In this document: piece by piece, positions 7,626 through 15,532 of the stretch
Layout of the letters: every line of letters starts with the position of its first letter
How positions within the stretch are numbered: the first letter of the stretch is position 1
Source: Lentisphaerota bacterium
GTDB lineage: Bacteria > Verrucomicrobiota > Lentisphaeria > Victivallales > Victivallaceae
Direction: 5' to 3'
NCBI GenBank assembly: GCA_015061775.1
Contig: SUVY01000027.1
Location: 1 to 32,909 of the forward strand
DNA: 32,909 nucleotides
Notes under the pieces: generated by a model
The model's database searches: none
What the model saw: only the letters and a program-made list of their open reading frames with translations
What the model was told of the DNA's origin: nothing
Made by a program: the position numbers and the translations under genes

Positions 7626-9077
7626 TTACGCGGTGTAGGTTTCTGCAACGGTTTTGCCGCTGTGCTCGGTCCACTCGGTGTGGAAGAATTTTCCGCGCTC
7701 GGCATCGACACGCTCGTAAGTGTGAGCTCCGAAGTAGTCACGCTGAGCCTGAAGCAGATTGGCGGGCAGGTTTCCTGAGCGGTATCCGTCGAAGTAGGCG
7801 AGTGCGCTGCTGAATGCCGGGACGGGAACTCCGCAGAGGACAGCCTGGGCGACGACCTCGCGCCACGCGCTCTGGCAGTCGTCGATAGCCTGACGGAAGA
7901 AGTCATCCATGAGCAGATTGGCGAGCTCGGGATCTTTGTCGAACGCGGCTTTGATCTTCTCGAGGAAGGTCGCACGGATGATGCAGCCGCCTCTCCAGAG
8001 CAGTGCGATCTCGCCGTACTGCAGATCCCAGTTGTACTCTTTTGCGGCGAGCTTCATAAGCTGGAAGCCCTGGGCATAGGAGCAGATCTTGGAGGCATAG
8101 AGTGCTTTGCGGACAGACTCGATGAACGCCTTTTTGTCTCCGGAAAACTCTTTGGTGATTCCTTTGATGACTTTGGAAGCGGCGACGCGCTCCTCTTTCA
8201 CCGCAGAGAGACAGCGTGAGAAGACCGCCTCAGCCACGGTCGGAGCGGGAGCTCCGAGGTCGAGCGCGCTCTGGCTGGTCCATTTTCCGGTGCCCTTCTG
8301 ACCTGCGGTATCGAGGATGATATCAACGACCGGTTTTCCGGTCTCGGGATCGGTCTTGGTGAAGATCGCGCTGGTGATCTCGATAAGATAGCTTGAAAGC
8401 TCTCCGGCGTTCCACTCTTCAAATACTTCGTGCAGTTCAGCCGCGGAGAGACCGAGGATGTTTTTCAGCAGCCAGTAGGCTTCGCAGATCATCTGCATAT
8501 CGCCGTATTCGATTCCGTTGTGGACCATTTTGACATAGTGTCCTGCACCGTCGCTGCCGACCCACTCGCAGCAGGGAAGTCCGCCTGCGACTTTGGCTGA
8601 GATAGCCTGGAAGATCGGTTTGACAGCCGGCCATGCCTCGGGGCTTCCGCCGGGCATCAGGCTGGGACCGAGCAGAGCACCCTCTTCACCGCCGGAAACA
8701 CCGGTTCCGATGAAGTTGAAGCCCTTCTCCGCCAGGTATTTTGTGCGGCGGATGGTATCGGGGAAATAGCTGTTTCCGCCGTCGATGAGGATATCTCCTT
8801 TGTCGAGGTGGGGAATGAGCTGCTCGATAAGGTCATCGACAGCCTTTCCTGCCTTGACCATCATCATGATGCGGCGGGGAGACTTCAAATTGGCGCACAG
8901 CTCTTCGAGGCTGTGGCATCCGATGAATTTCTTGCCGGCACCGCGTCCGGAAATAAAGTTGTCAACTTTTTCAACGGTGCGGTTGTAAACGGCGGCGCAA
9001 AAACCGTTGCGCTCCATGTTGAGGACGAGGTTTTCACCCATGACCGCAAGACCGATAAGACCGATATCTGCTTTCAT
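7626..9077 (-). CDS. gnd: 6-phosphogluconate dehydrogenase, decarboxylating
   Basis: A 483-residue enzyme that oxidises and decarboxylates 6-phosphogluconate to ribulose 5-phosphate in the cytoplasm, normal length for the long form. The Rossmann motif is [12 protein letters not shown] (residues 9-20). N32-R33-T34 after the second strand is the signature of NADP preference. The substrate-binding and catalytic segments GVSGGEEGA and [17 protein letters not shown] are intact, including the catalytic Lys and Glu. The C-terminal all-helical domain is complete. It is the middle gene of a minus-strand operon, 49 bases after the SDR gene with a GGAGA ribosome site. Its place beside mannonate and gluconate enzymes implies a role in sugar-acid catabolism as well as in the pentose phosphate pathway. 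Confidence 0.95.
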   Translation of the reverse strand: MKADIGLIGLAVMGENLVLNMERNGFCAAVYNRTVEKVDNFISGRGAGKKFIGCHSLEELCANLKSPRRIMMMVKAGKAVDDLIEQLIPHLDKGDILIDGGNSYFPDTIRRTKYLAEKGFNFIGTGVSGGEEGALLGPSLMPGGSPEAWPAVKPIFQAISAKVAGGLPCCEWVGSDGAGHYVKMVHNGIEYGDMQMICEAYWLLKNILGLSAAELHEVFEEWNAGELSSYLIEITSAIFTKTDPETGKPVVDIILDTAGQKGTGKWTSQSALDLGAPAPTVAEAVFSRCLSAVKEERVAASKVIKGITKEFSGDKKAFIESVRKALYASKICSYAQGFQLMKLAAKEYNWDLQYGEIALLWRGGCIIRATFLEKIKAAFDKDPELANLLMDDFFRQAIDDCQSAWREVVAQAVLCGVPVPAFSSALAYFDGYRSGNLPANLLQAQRDYFGAHTYERVDAERGKFFHTEWTEHSGKTVAETYTA

Positions 9078-9126
9078 TTTATTTTCTCCAAATCAGAGTT
9101 GTATTTGCTGCGTTAAAAACGGAGAA

Positions 9127-9972
9127 TTAAACTCCGCTGAATGCGGCGAAACCGCCGTCGATGGGAAGAACGACACCGTTGATGAATCCTGCGGCCTCTT
9201 CGTCGAGCAGGAAGAGCAGTGCTCCGTTGAGGTCTTCGGGCTCACCGAATTTGCCCATAGGGGTGTGGCTCAGGATGGTGTTTCCGCGCGGAGTGAGGCT
9301 GCCGTCGGGGTTGGTCAGGAGAGCGCGGTTCTGGTTGGTGAGGAAGAATCCGGGAGCGATGGCATTGACCCGGATATTGACCTTAGAGAAGTGAACAGCG
9401 AGCCACTGGGTGAAGTTGCTGATAGCGGCTTTTGCTCCGGAGTATGCCGGGATCTTGGTCAGCGGGCAGAAGGCGTTCATGCTGGAAATGTTGATGATGT
9501 TTCCGCCTTTTCCCTCAGCCATCTTGCGGGCGAAGACCTGGGTCGGAAGCAGAGTTCCGAGGAAGTTCAAGTTGAATACAAAACCGATTCCGGCGGGATC
9601 GAGGTCGAAGAAGGTGGTCACGCCTTCGATCTTGGCGGCGAGATCCTCTTTGGTGAGATACTCTTTGCTGGTGGTTCCTTTGGGATTGTTTCCGCCGGCA
9701 CCGTTGATGAGGATATCGCAGACACCGAGTTTTTCGGTGACAGTCTTTTCAGCAGCCTGGAGACTCTCAAGTTCAAGGACATTTGCTCCGATGCCGATAG
9801 CGGTTCCGCCTGCGGCGTTGATTTCATCTGCGACAGCCTGGGCTGCTTCCTGACGGAGATCGAGGATTGCGACTTTTGCTCCGCTCTTGGCGAGGGCTTT
9901 TGCCATGACTCCGCAGAGGATGCCGCCGCCGCCGGTGACGACAGCCACTTTTCCGGTAAGATCGACTTTCAT
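9127..9972 (-). CDS. uxuB: SDR-family D-mannonate oxidoreductase (fructuronate reductase)
   Basis: A 281-residue short-chain dehydrogenase. It has the cofactor loop TGGGGILCG (residues 13-21), D38 at the end of the second strand (favouring NAD), NGAGG, the catalytic Ser in ISSMNAF, and YSGAK with catalytic Tyr and Lys. The C-terminus has the run NRALLTNPDGSLT, HTPMGKFGEPEDL and DGGFAAFSGV. These are typical of the SDR-type mannonate oxidoreductase found in Bacillus (YjmF), which is unrelated to the long-chain UxuB of E. coli. The reaction would be D-fructuronate + NADH to D-mannonate. It is the first gene of the operon and lies about 56 bases below a predicted start site. Related SDRs such as gluconate 5-dehydrogenase or KduD are alternatives. 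Confidence 0.8.
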   Translation of the reverse strand: MKVDLTGKVAVVTGGGGILCGVMAKALAKSGAKVAILDLRQEAAQAVADEINAAGGTAIGIGANVLELESLQAAEKTVTEKLGVCDILINGAGGNNPKGTTSKEYLTKEDLAAKIEGVTTFFDLDPAGIGFVFNLNFLGTLLPTQVFARKMAEGKGGNIINISSMNAFCPLTKIPAYSGAKAAISNFTQWLAVHFSKVNIRVNAIAPGFFLTNQNRALLTNPDGSLTPRGNTILSHTPMGKFGEPEDLNGALLFLLDEEAAGFINGVVLPIDGGFAAFSGV

Positions 9973-10034
9973 AATTCCGTTTCCTTTCTGTTATGGTATA
10001 GAATGATCGTTTTAAAGAATAACTTATCGGTATA

Positions 10035-10063
10035 AATATAATTGCAACTTTGAGCCAATGCAA
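10035..10063 (-). promoter_or_regulatory. Promoter of the uxuB-gnd-larA-like operon
   Basis: On the minus strand, TTGCAT (10058-10063) is followed after exactly 17 bases by TATATT (10035-10040). The predicted start would be near 10028, giving a leader of about 56 bases to the ATG at 9972. I saw no convincing operator palindrome. Confidence 0.7.
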
Positions 10064-10134
10064 GCGGTAAATCAAATATTTTGCTGAATTACCTGCGAGG
10101 AGCCTCCGCGGGGAGATTTTTTTTGCATGGACGG

Positions 10135-10163
10135 TTGCAAAAGCAGATACTTTGTGTTATATT
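10135..10163 (+). promoter_or_regulatory. Promoter of leuS and the genes downstream
   Basis: TTGCAA (10135-10140), a 17-base spacer, then TATATT (10158-10163). It lies back to back with the uxuB promoter, about 72 bases between the two -35 boxes. The leader to the leuS ATG (10220) is only about 50 bases, too short for a T-box riboswitch. Confidence 0.75.
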
Positions 10164-10219
10164 AGTCCCGATTATAAATAAGTTGAATAAAACATTACAA
10201 AATCAAGTGAGAGGATAAT

Positions 10220-12778
10220 ATGAGTTCAGAATACGATTTTTCAGCCATTGAGAAGAAATGGCAGCAGTATTGGGAGGAAAACAAGACCTTCAAAGCGGTC
10301 GATTTTGCTCCCAAACCGAAGTTTTACTGTCTTGACATGTTTCCGTATCCGTCCGGAGCGGGACTGCACGTCGGACACCCTGAGGGCTACACCGCGACCG
10401 ATATCATCTGCCGCTACAAGCGTATGCGCGGTTTCAACGTTCTGCACCCCATGGGATGGGATGCGTTCGGACTTCCTGCCGAGCAGTACGCGGTAGATAC
10501 CGGAACCCACCCCTCGATCACCACCAAAAAGAACGTGGATAAATTCCGCAGCCAGATCAAGGCACTCGGATTCAGCTATGACTGGGACCGTGAGATCAAC
10601 ACTACGAGTGTCGATTACTACAAGTGGACTCAGTGGATATTCATGCAGCTCCACAAGAAGGGACTTGCCTACCTCGATGAAGTTCCGGTGAACTGGTGCC
10701 CCGCTCTCGGAACCGTTCTCGCCAATGAAGAGGTCATCGACGGCCGCAGCGAGCGCGGAAATCACCCCGTGGAACGCCGTCCGATGAAACAGTGGATGCT
10801 CAAGATCACCGAGTATGCCGAGCGTCTGCTCAACGACCTCGACGGCCTCGACTGGTCTGAGGGAATCAAAGAGATGCAGCGCAACTGGATCGGCAAGTCC
10901 ACCGGAGCTGAAGTCATCTTCACCACCGAGGGCGGAGTCGATATCACCGTTTACACCACCCGCCCCGATACCCTTTTCGGAGCAACTTACATGGTGCTTT
11001 CTCCGGAGCACGCTCTGGTCGATACCATCACAACTGACGCACAGAAAGCCGAAGTCGAGGCCTACAAGAAGGCGGCGAGCCTCAAGAGTGAGCTCGCCCG
11101 TACCGATATGTCCAACGAAAAGACCGGAGCCTTTACCGGAGCTTATGCCGTCAATCCGGTCAACGGAGACAAAATTCCGATCTGGATCGCGGATTATGTG
11201 CTTTCCAGCTATGGTACCGGAGCTATCATGGCAGTTCCGGCGCACGATACCCGCGACTATGATTTTGCGGTCAAGTTCGGACTTCCCGTCAAGTGCATCA
11301 TCTCTCCCGATCCCGCCGAGGCAAAGGCGGCAGGAGCTGATATCGAAGCCGTGCTCGCCGGAAAAGCCTGCTGGACCGGAGAAGGTAAACTCATCAATTC
11401 CGCCAACAGCGACGGTCTCGACCTCAACGGTTTGAGCGTCAAGGATTCCAAACCCGCCGCGACCCGTTATCTTGAGGGCAAGGGCAGGGGCAAGGAGTCA
11501 GTCAAATACAAACTGCGCGACTGGCTGTTCAGCCGCCAGCGTTACTGGGGAGAGCCCTTCCCGGTGATCCACTATGAGAACGGAGATATCGAGCTGGTCG
11601 ATGAGAGCGAGCTTCCGGTCGAGCTTCCGGAAATGCCCGATTTCAAACCCACGGGAACCGGAGAGCCGCCGCTCGCCAAAGCCGAACAGTTCGTCAAGTA
11701 CGTCGATCCCAAGACCGGCCGCAAAGGCAGACGCGAGACCAACACCATGCCCCAGTGGGCTGGAAGCTGCTGGTACTATCTGCGCTACATCGACCCCCAC
11801 AACGTCGCTGCCAGCTGGGATAAGGCTCTGGAAAAATACTGGATGCCCGTCGATCTCTATGTCGGAGGTGCCGAACACGCGGTGCTCCACCTGCTCTATG
11901 CCCGTTTCTGGCACAAGGTGCTGTTCGATCTGGGATACGTCTCAACTCCCGAACCCTTCCAGAAGCTGATAAATCAGGGAATGATCCTCGGAATCTCCTA
12001 CAAGGACAGCCGCGGAGTCCTCGTTCCCACCGATCAGGTCGAATTCACCTCAAACGGCCCCGTCCGCAAGAGCGACGGAGAGAAACTTGTCGAGTTCCCC
12101 GCCAAGATGTCCAAGAGTCTGCGCAACGTCATCAATCCGGACGATGTCATCGCCCAGTACGGTGCCGACAGTATGCGTCTCTACGAGATGTTCATGGGAC
12201 CGCTTCAGGCGACCAAACCATGGAGCACCGCAGGTGTCGAGGGAGTGTTCCGCTTCCTCAAGCGTGCATGGCGCGTTTTTGATACCATTCCGGTTTCAGA
12301 AGAGGCTGCCTCAAAGGAGCTCGAGCGTCTGGTGCATCAGACGGTCAAGAAGGTCACCACCGATCTCGACAACTTCGACTTCAATACAGCGATCAGCGCG
12401 CTGATGGTGCTGCTCAATGAGCTTGCCAAACAGAGTTCGCTTCCCCGCAGCGCGGCAGAGCGGTTCGTCCTTATGCTCTCAGTGTTCGCTCCGCATATCG
12501 GAGAAGAGCTCTGGGAGAAACTCGGACACTCCGATACCTGCGCCTACGTCGAGTGGCCCACCTGGGATGAGAGCGTCCTCAAAGTCGATGAGGCTGAGAT
12601 ACTCGTTCAGGTTCTGGGAAAACCCAAAGCGCGCATCATGATGCCCACCGGCTGCTCCGCCGCCGATGCGGAAAAGATCGCGCTCGAAAATGCCGATGTC
12701 CAGAACGCCATTGCCGGCAAGAGCGTGGTCAAAGTCATCGTCGTTCCCGGAAGACTTGTCAACATCGTTGTCAAATAA
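10220..12778 (+). CDS. leuS: Leucyl-tRNA synthetase
   Basis: An 852-residue class I aminoacyl-tRNA synthetase that charges tRNA-Leu with leucine. The N-terminal motif [13 protein letters not shown] contains the HIGH-type signature (HVGH, residues 50-53), and KMSKS lies at about residue 629. Between them are the CP1 editing domain ([14 protein letters not shown], and [15 protein letters not shown]) and the WCP zinc-type region. The C-terminal anticodon-binding domain and the small tail domain ([12 protein letters not shown]) complete the bacterial architecture. A GAGAGGA ribosome site precedes the ATG. It is the first gene of a long same-strand run. Confidence 0.98.
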   Translation: MSSEYDFSAIEKKWQQYWEENKTFKAVDFAPKPKFYCLDMFPYPSGAGLHVGHPEGYTATDIICRYKRMRGFNVLHPMGWDAFGLPAEQYAVDTGTHPSITTKKNVDKFRSQIKALGFSYDWDREINTTSVDYYKWTQWIFMQLHKKGLAYLDEVPVNWCPALGTVLANEEVIDGRSERGNHPVERRPMKQWMLKITEYAERLLNDLDGLDWSEGIKEMQRNWIGKSTGAEVIFTTEGGVDITVYTTRPDTLFGATYMVLSPEHALVDTITTDAQKAEVEAYKKAASLKSELARTDMSNEKTGAFTGAYAVNPVNGDKIPIWIADYVLSSYGTGAIMAVPAHDTRDYDFAVKFGLPVKCIISPDPAEAKAAGADIEAVLAGKACWTGEGKLINSANSDGLDLNGLSVKDSKPAATRYLEGKGRGKESVKYKLRDWLFSRQRYWGEPFPVIHYENGDIELVDESELPVELPEMPDFKPTGTGEPPLAKAEQFVKYVDPKTGRKGRRETNTMPQWAGSCWYYLRYIDPHNVAASWDKALEKYWMPVDLYVGGAEHAVLHLLYARFWHKVLFDLGYVSTPEPFQKLINQGMILGISYKDSRGVLVPTDQVEFTSNGPVRKSDGEKLVEFPAKMSKSLRNVINPDDVIAQYGADSMRLYEMFMGPLQATKPWSTAGVEGVFRFLKRAWRVFDTIPVSEEAASKELERLVHQTVKKVTTDLDNFDFNTAISALMVLLNELAKQSSLPRSAAERFVLMLSVFAPHIGEELWEKLGHSDTCAYVEWPTWDESVLKVDEAEILVQVLGKPKARIMMPTGCSAADAEKIALENADVQNAIAGKSVVKVIVVPGRLVNIVVK

Positions 12779-12801
12779 TTTCAGTAAAAGGAATTGCTGC
12801 T

Positions 12802-13251
12802 GTGAAAAAGATATTTTTACTTGCCGTTTTTGCGGCGCTCTTCCTCTCAGCAGGATGCGCGTCGCGCCAGCTCAACATCGGAGTTTACCGCAATGTTGAC
12901 TCATCGCGCGAAGATATCGCTATGGTATTTGAAGACCATATCATCATGCAGGTCAAGAGCCCGGATAACTCCGAAGGCTCTCTCGCCTACTGGACATGGG
13001 GAGGCAAATACTCCATCGCCGACGACGGAACCATCATCCTCGATATGGACAAGGAGACCCGCCGCCGCTGGAACTTTGCCTTCAACATCGTCAGCCGTCA
13101 GGACGGTATCGTAGTTAATGAGCTCGCCACCGACAACGGAGTGGTTCTGCGCTACGAACTGCCCAAACGCCGCAGCCAGGGCGGAAATCCGGTTCCGGTC
13201 GGTTCCGGCGGCGTCAATCCGCGTTATCAATTTCCGTCTGAAGACCTTTAA
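12802..13251 (+). CDS. Small lipoprotein of unknown function
   Basis: A 149-residue predicted lipoprotein with signal peptide MKKIFLLAVFAALF and a relaxed lipobox LSAGC, lipid-bearing Cys at 19. The mature domain is mainly beta-strand (IAMVFEDHIIMQV, GGKYSIADDGTIILDMD) and looks like a small barrel or sandwich resembling lipocalin-like 'copper/META' type folds, without a recognised family. The tail is Gly/Pro-rich. The start is GTG at 12802, set by an AAAGGA site nine bases upstream. It follows leuS by 23 bases and precedes the channel-like gene by 29. That context suggests it is the outer-membrane piece of the envelope module that follows (inference). Confidence 0.75.
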   Translation: MKKIFLLAVFAALFLSAGCASRQLNIGVYRNVDSSREDIAMVFEDHIIMQVKSPDNSEGSLAYWTWGGKYSIADDGTIILDMDKETRRRWNFAFNIVSRQDGIVVNELATDNGVVLRYELPKRRSQGGNPVPVGSGGVNPRYQFPSEDL

Positions 13252-13280
13252 GCAATCAACTGTCAGGAGCATTGACATCT

Positions 13281-13823
13281 ATGAAAAAGAACAGCGGTCG
13301 TTTTATTCCCGTAGTACTCGTTATACTGGCCGGCATCGCGTTTATCTATGCGATGAATCATTGGTTTGAGACTTCAAGCACGCTGCGAGCCCTCTTTTCC
13401 GGAGGTGACAGCGGAGCTGTGCTCGGTGAGGTGGGAGAGAACTCCGAAGCGAGTCTCGCCATGCGCGGAAGAGTCGCCGCCAAGGTGTCAATGATGATCT
13501 TTGCCGTCATCACCGTACTGCAGTTTGTCGCCTTCGCCGTCGGAGCAGTCGTCGTCGGAGGCATCAGAAAGCATGAAGCAAAAGCCGAACAGAAGCTCCA
13601 GATGCTCGACAATGCCGAGATCTTTTTTGATGTTCCGCTGTACGTCGGACTTTTCGGAACGGTTTCCGCGTTCCTCGTAATGACCTTTTCTCCGCAGAGC
13701 AGCCGTCTCATCGCGTACAGCTCCACTCTGATCGGAATCATCTTCAGTCTGGTGCTGCGCCTTATCATGCAGTATCCGCTGCGCCGCCGGCTCATCAATG
13801 AAGCTGCGGAGGAAAAGAAGTGA
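13281..13823 (+). CDS. Four-helix membrane protein resembling MotA/TolQ/ExbB channel subunits
   Basis: A 180-residue inner-membrane protein with predicted helices at about 8-26, 70-95, 117-136 and 142-163. Helix 3 holds VGLFGTVSAF, the GLxGTV signature of MotA/TolQ/ExbB proteins, whose Thr lines the ion path. Helix 4 (AYSSTLIGIIFSLVL, then RRR) resembles their last helix (ALxTTxxGL pattern). A charged cytoplasmic loop lies between helices 2 and 3. The usual large cytoplasmic domain is missing, so the protein is smaller than typical family members. The ATG at 13281 is preferred to the TTG at 13272, because AGGAG at 13265-13269 is too close to the latter. It overlaps the next gene by four bases (GTGA). 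Similarity is by motif only; function as an ion channel is inference. Confidence 0.65.
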   Translation: MKKNSGRFIPVVLVILAGIAFIYAMNHWFETSSTLRALFSGGDSGAVLGEVGENSEASLAMRGRVAAKVSMMIFAVITVLQFVAFAVGAVVVGGIRKHEAKAEQKLQMLDNAEIFFDVPLYVGLFGTVSAFLVMTFSPQSSRLIAYSSTLIGIIFSLVLRLIMQYPLRRRLINEAAEEKK

Positions 13824-15529
13824 ATAAAGCCATCCTGATCGTCATCTGCGACTTTCTGGTCTCAGCGATGCTCTCGATGATGACCGGAATGGTCGCCGCT
13901 CACTCCGGAGGTACCGGCGTCGGACTCGACGAAAAGACCACTCAGATGCTGCTCGCCGAGCTCGCCAACAAACACCGCGAGATCGAGGAGCTCCGCAAAA
14001 AGCTCAGTCTCGCTGCCGACAACGCCGAAAACGCCGCCGAGCTGCGCCGTCTGGCAAAACTGCTTGCCGAGAACCGTCTCCAGCAGGAGACACTCAAAAA
14101 ACAGCTCAATGCCAAGCCGGAAAATACCGGAGAACTTACTCCTGCCGAGCTCAAAAAGATGCTCGACGAAGAGAAGCTCAAACGCTATACGGTGGAGGTC
14201 GAACTCAAAAGCCGTTCAGAGGCTCATAAGGATGCCAAGGCAGATCTTGCCGCATCGCGCAAGGAGGCTTCCGAGCTGAGAAAAGATCTCTCTGAGACCT
14301 CAAAAAATATGCGCGAGATATCCCGCGACTATGCCGATGCCAAAAGTAAACTCGCCGGAACTGAGCAGGCTCTCGAAGCTGAAAAACGTATCGCCAAAAA
14401 AGCCGAATATGACCTTCAGCGGGCGACCGAAGCCCTTACCGATATGACCCGGCGTTTCAATGACGCCAATCAGCAGGCGCAGCGGGCGCAGAACGACCTT
14501 GCCTATATGGGCGGAAAGATCCAGTCCGTCGAGCGCGATGCCGCTGATTTGCGCGGTCAGAATGCCAAGATATCCCGCCAGCTTGCCCAGCTTCAACTCA
14601 ATTACCGCGATGCCCAGCGCCGCAATGATGAGCTGAGCCGCACGGTAAAGACTGCGGTGCGCGATTTGACCAACACCAAAGTCACCCTCGAAAAGACCCG
14701 CAAGGAGGCTCAGAAAAACCGCGAGAGCGCAGTGCGTTCCGAGGCGAAGCTCGAGGCTGCGCGCCAGCAGCTTGATGACGCAAGAAAACTGCTCAAGACC
14801 GATGTGCTGGAACTCTACTCCAAGTCCGCCGTCGCGCTCAAGATCACCCTTGAAGCCAAAAATGTCTTTACCGGCATGAAGGCAGGAGGCACTTACTATC
14901 TGCCGGTCGTCGATTTCAACGGAACTCTGCGCATCGCCGGAAGTTTTGCAACTCTCTGCGGAGATGGTGAAAAACCGGTCATCTTCAACCGCGTGACCAA
15001 TGTCGGATACCTTGCCGTACCCGCTGCCGACCCTGCAGGAAAAGGCAAAGTGCTCTCCGGAGTGATCGACGTGCTCAAGTCCGAGCCCCGCGCCTCTTCG
15101 ATCAGGTGCGGAAAAATTCAGGGAATAACTCCCCTCAAATTCCTCGACCGCGCGAAACTGCGCAAACGCGGATTCCAGCAGCTTGTCCTCTTCAAAAACA
15201 GCGGAGGCAAACGCGATGTGGTCGATCTTGAAAACCGCTGCTCGCTCGATCTGGCCGAAGGCGGAGACTACCTCTTTATCCGCAATGACAGCCGCAGTGT
15301 GCGCGCCGCGCAGGGCGATATCGTCCTGACCCGCGAGGGAGAATTCGTCGGAATCGTGGTCGGGGTTGACCGCATGGGAGAGCGCGCAAGACTCTATGTT
15401 TTCCCGGCGGAAAAATCCTGGAGCGATACGGTCGAAGTTCCTTTCGAGAAACGCAACGGCTCATACGAAGATTTTACTGCGCGGGTCAAGCAGGTCAAGG
15501 ATATGATATTCAAGGCCGAAAAGAGATAA
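13820..15529 (+). CDS. Membrane-anchored coiled-coil protein with a protease-like C-terminus, candidate MotB/ExbD-like partner
   Basis: The 569-residue product starts at GTG 13820, overlapping the previous stop, with a GGAGGA site just upstream. Residues 4-26 form one membrane helix containing Asp11 in ICDFLVSAMLSMM. This resembles the ADFMT-type helix of MotB, where the Asp carries protons. Residues 37-326 are an almost unbroken Lys/Glu/Ala/Leu coiled coil. Residues 335-560 form a beta-rich domain ending in GDIVLTREGEFVGIVVG, like the last strands of trypsin-fold proteases. The GDSG Ser motif is replaced by AQGD, so it is probably inactive. Topology would place coil and C-terminus in the periplasm. 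Pairing with the upstream four-helix protein is suggested by translational coupling. The stator-like role is inference. Confidence 0.65.
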   Translation: MNKAILIVICDFLVSAMLSMMTGMVAAHSGGTGVGLDEKTTQMLLAELANKHREIEELRKKLSLAADNAENAAELRRLAKLLAENRLQQETLKKQLNAKPENTGELTPAELKKMLDEEKLKRYTVEVELKSRSEAHKDAKADLAASRKEASELRKDLSETSKNMREISRDYADAKSKLAGTEQALEAEKRIAKKAEYDLQRATEALTDMTRRFNDANQQAQRAQNDLAYMGGKIQSVERDAADLRGQNAKISRQLAQLQLNYRDAQRRNDELSRTVKTAVRDLTNTKVTLEKTRKEAQKNRESAVRSEAKLEAARQQLDDARKLLKTDVLELYSKSAVALKITLEAKNVFTGMKAGGTYYLPVVDFNGTLRIAGSFATLCGDGEKPVIFNRVTNVGYLAVPAADPAGKGKVLSGVIDVLKSEPRASSIRCGKIQGITPLKFLDRAKLRKRGFQQLVLFKNSGGKRDVVDLENRCSLDLAEGGDYLFIRNDSRSVRAAQGDIVLTREGEFVGIVVGVDRMGERARLYVFPAEKSWSDTVEVPFEKRNGSYEDFTARVKQVKDMIFKAEKR

Positions 15530-15532
15530 AGC

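Noticed and set aside
9007-10035. 342-codon frame antisense to the SDR gene
   Set aside because: It covers both the SDR gene and its promoter, and its translation is compositionally odd with no motifs.
10059-10072. TGCAAGCGGTAAAT as a LacI-type operator over the uxuB -35 box
   Set aside because: Only the left half fits the consensus and the site is not palindromic.
10164-10219. T-box or other riboswitch in the leuS leader
   Set aside because: The predicted leader is only about 50 bases and shows no T-box sequence or terminator.
10241-11245. 334-codon frame antisense to leuS
   Set aside because: It lies opposite the catalytic domain of leuS and is a by-product of its codon use.
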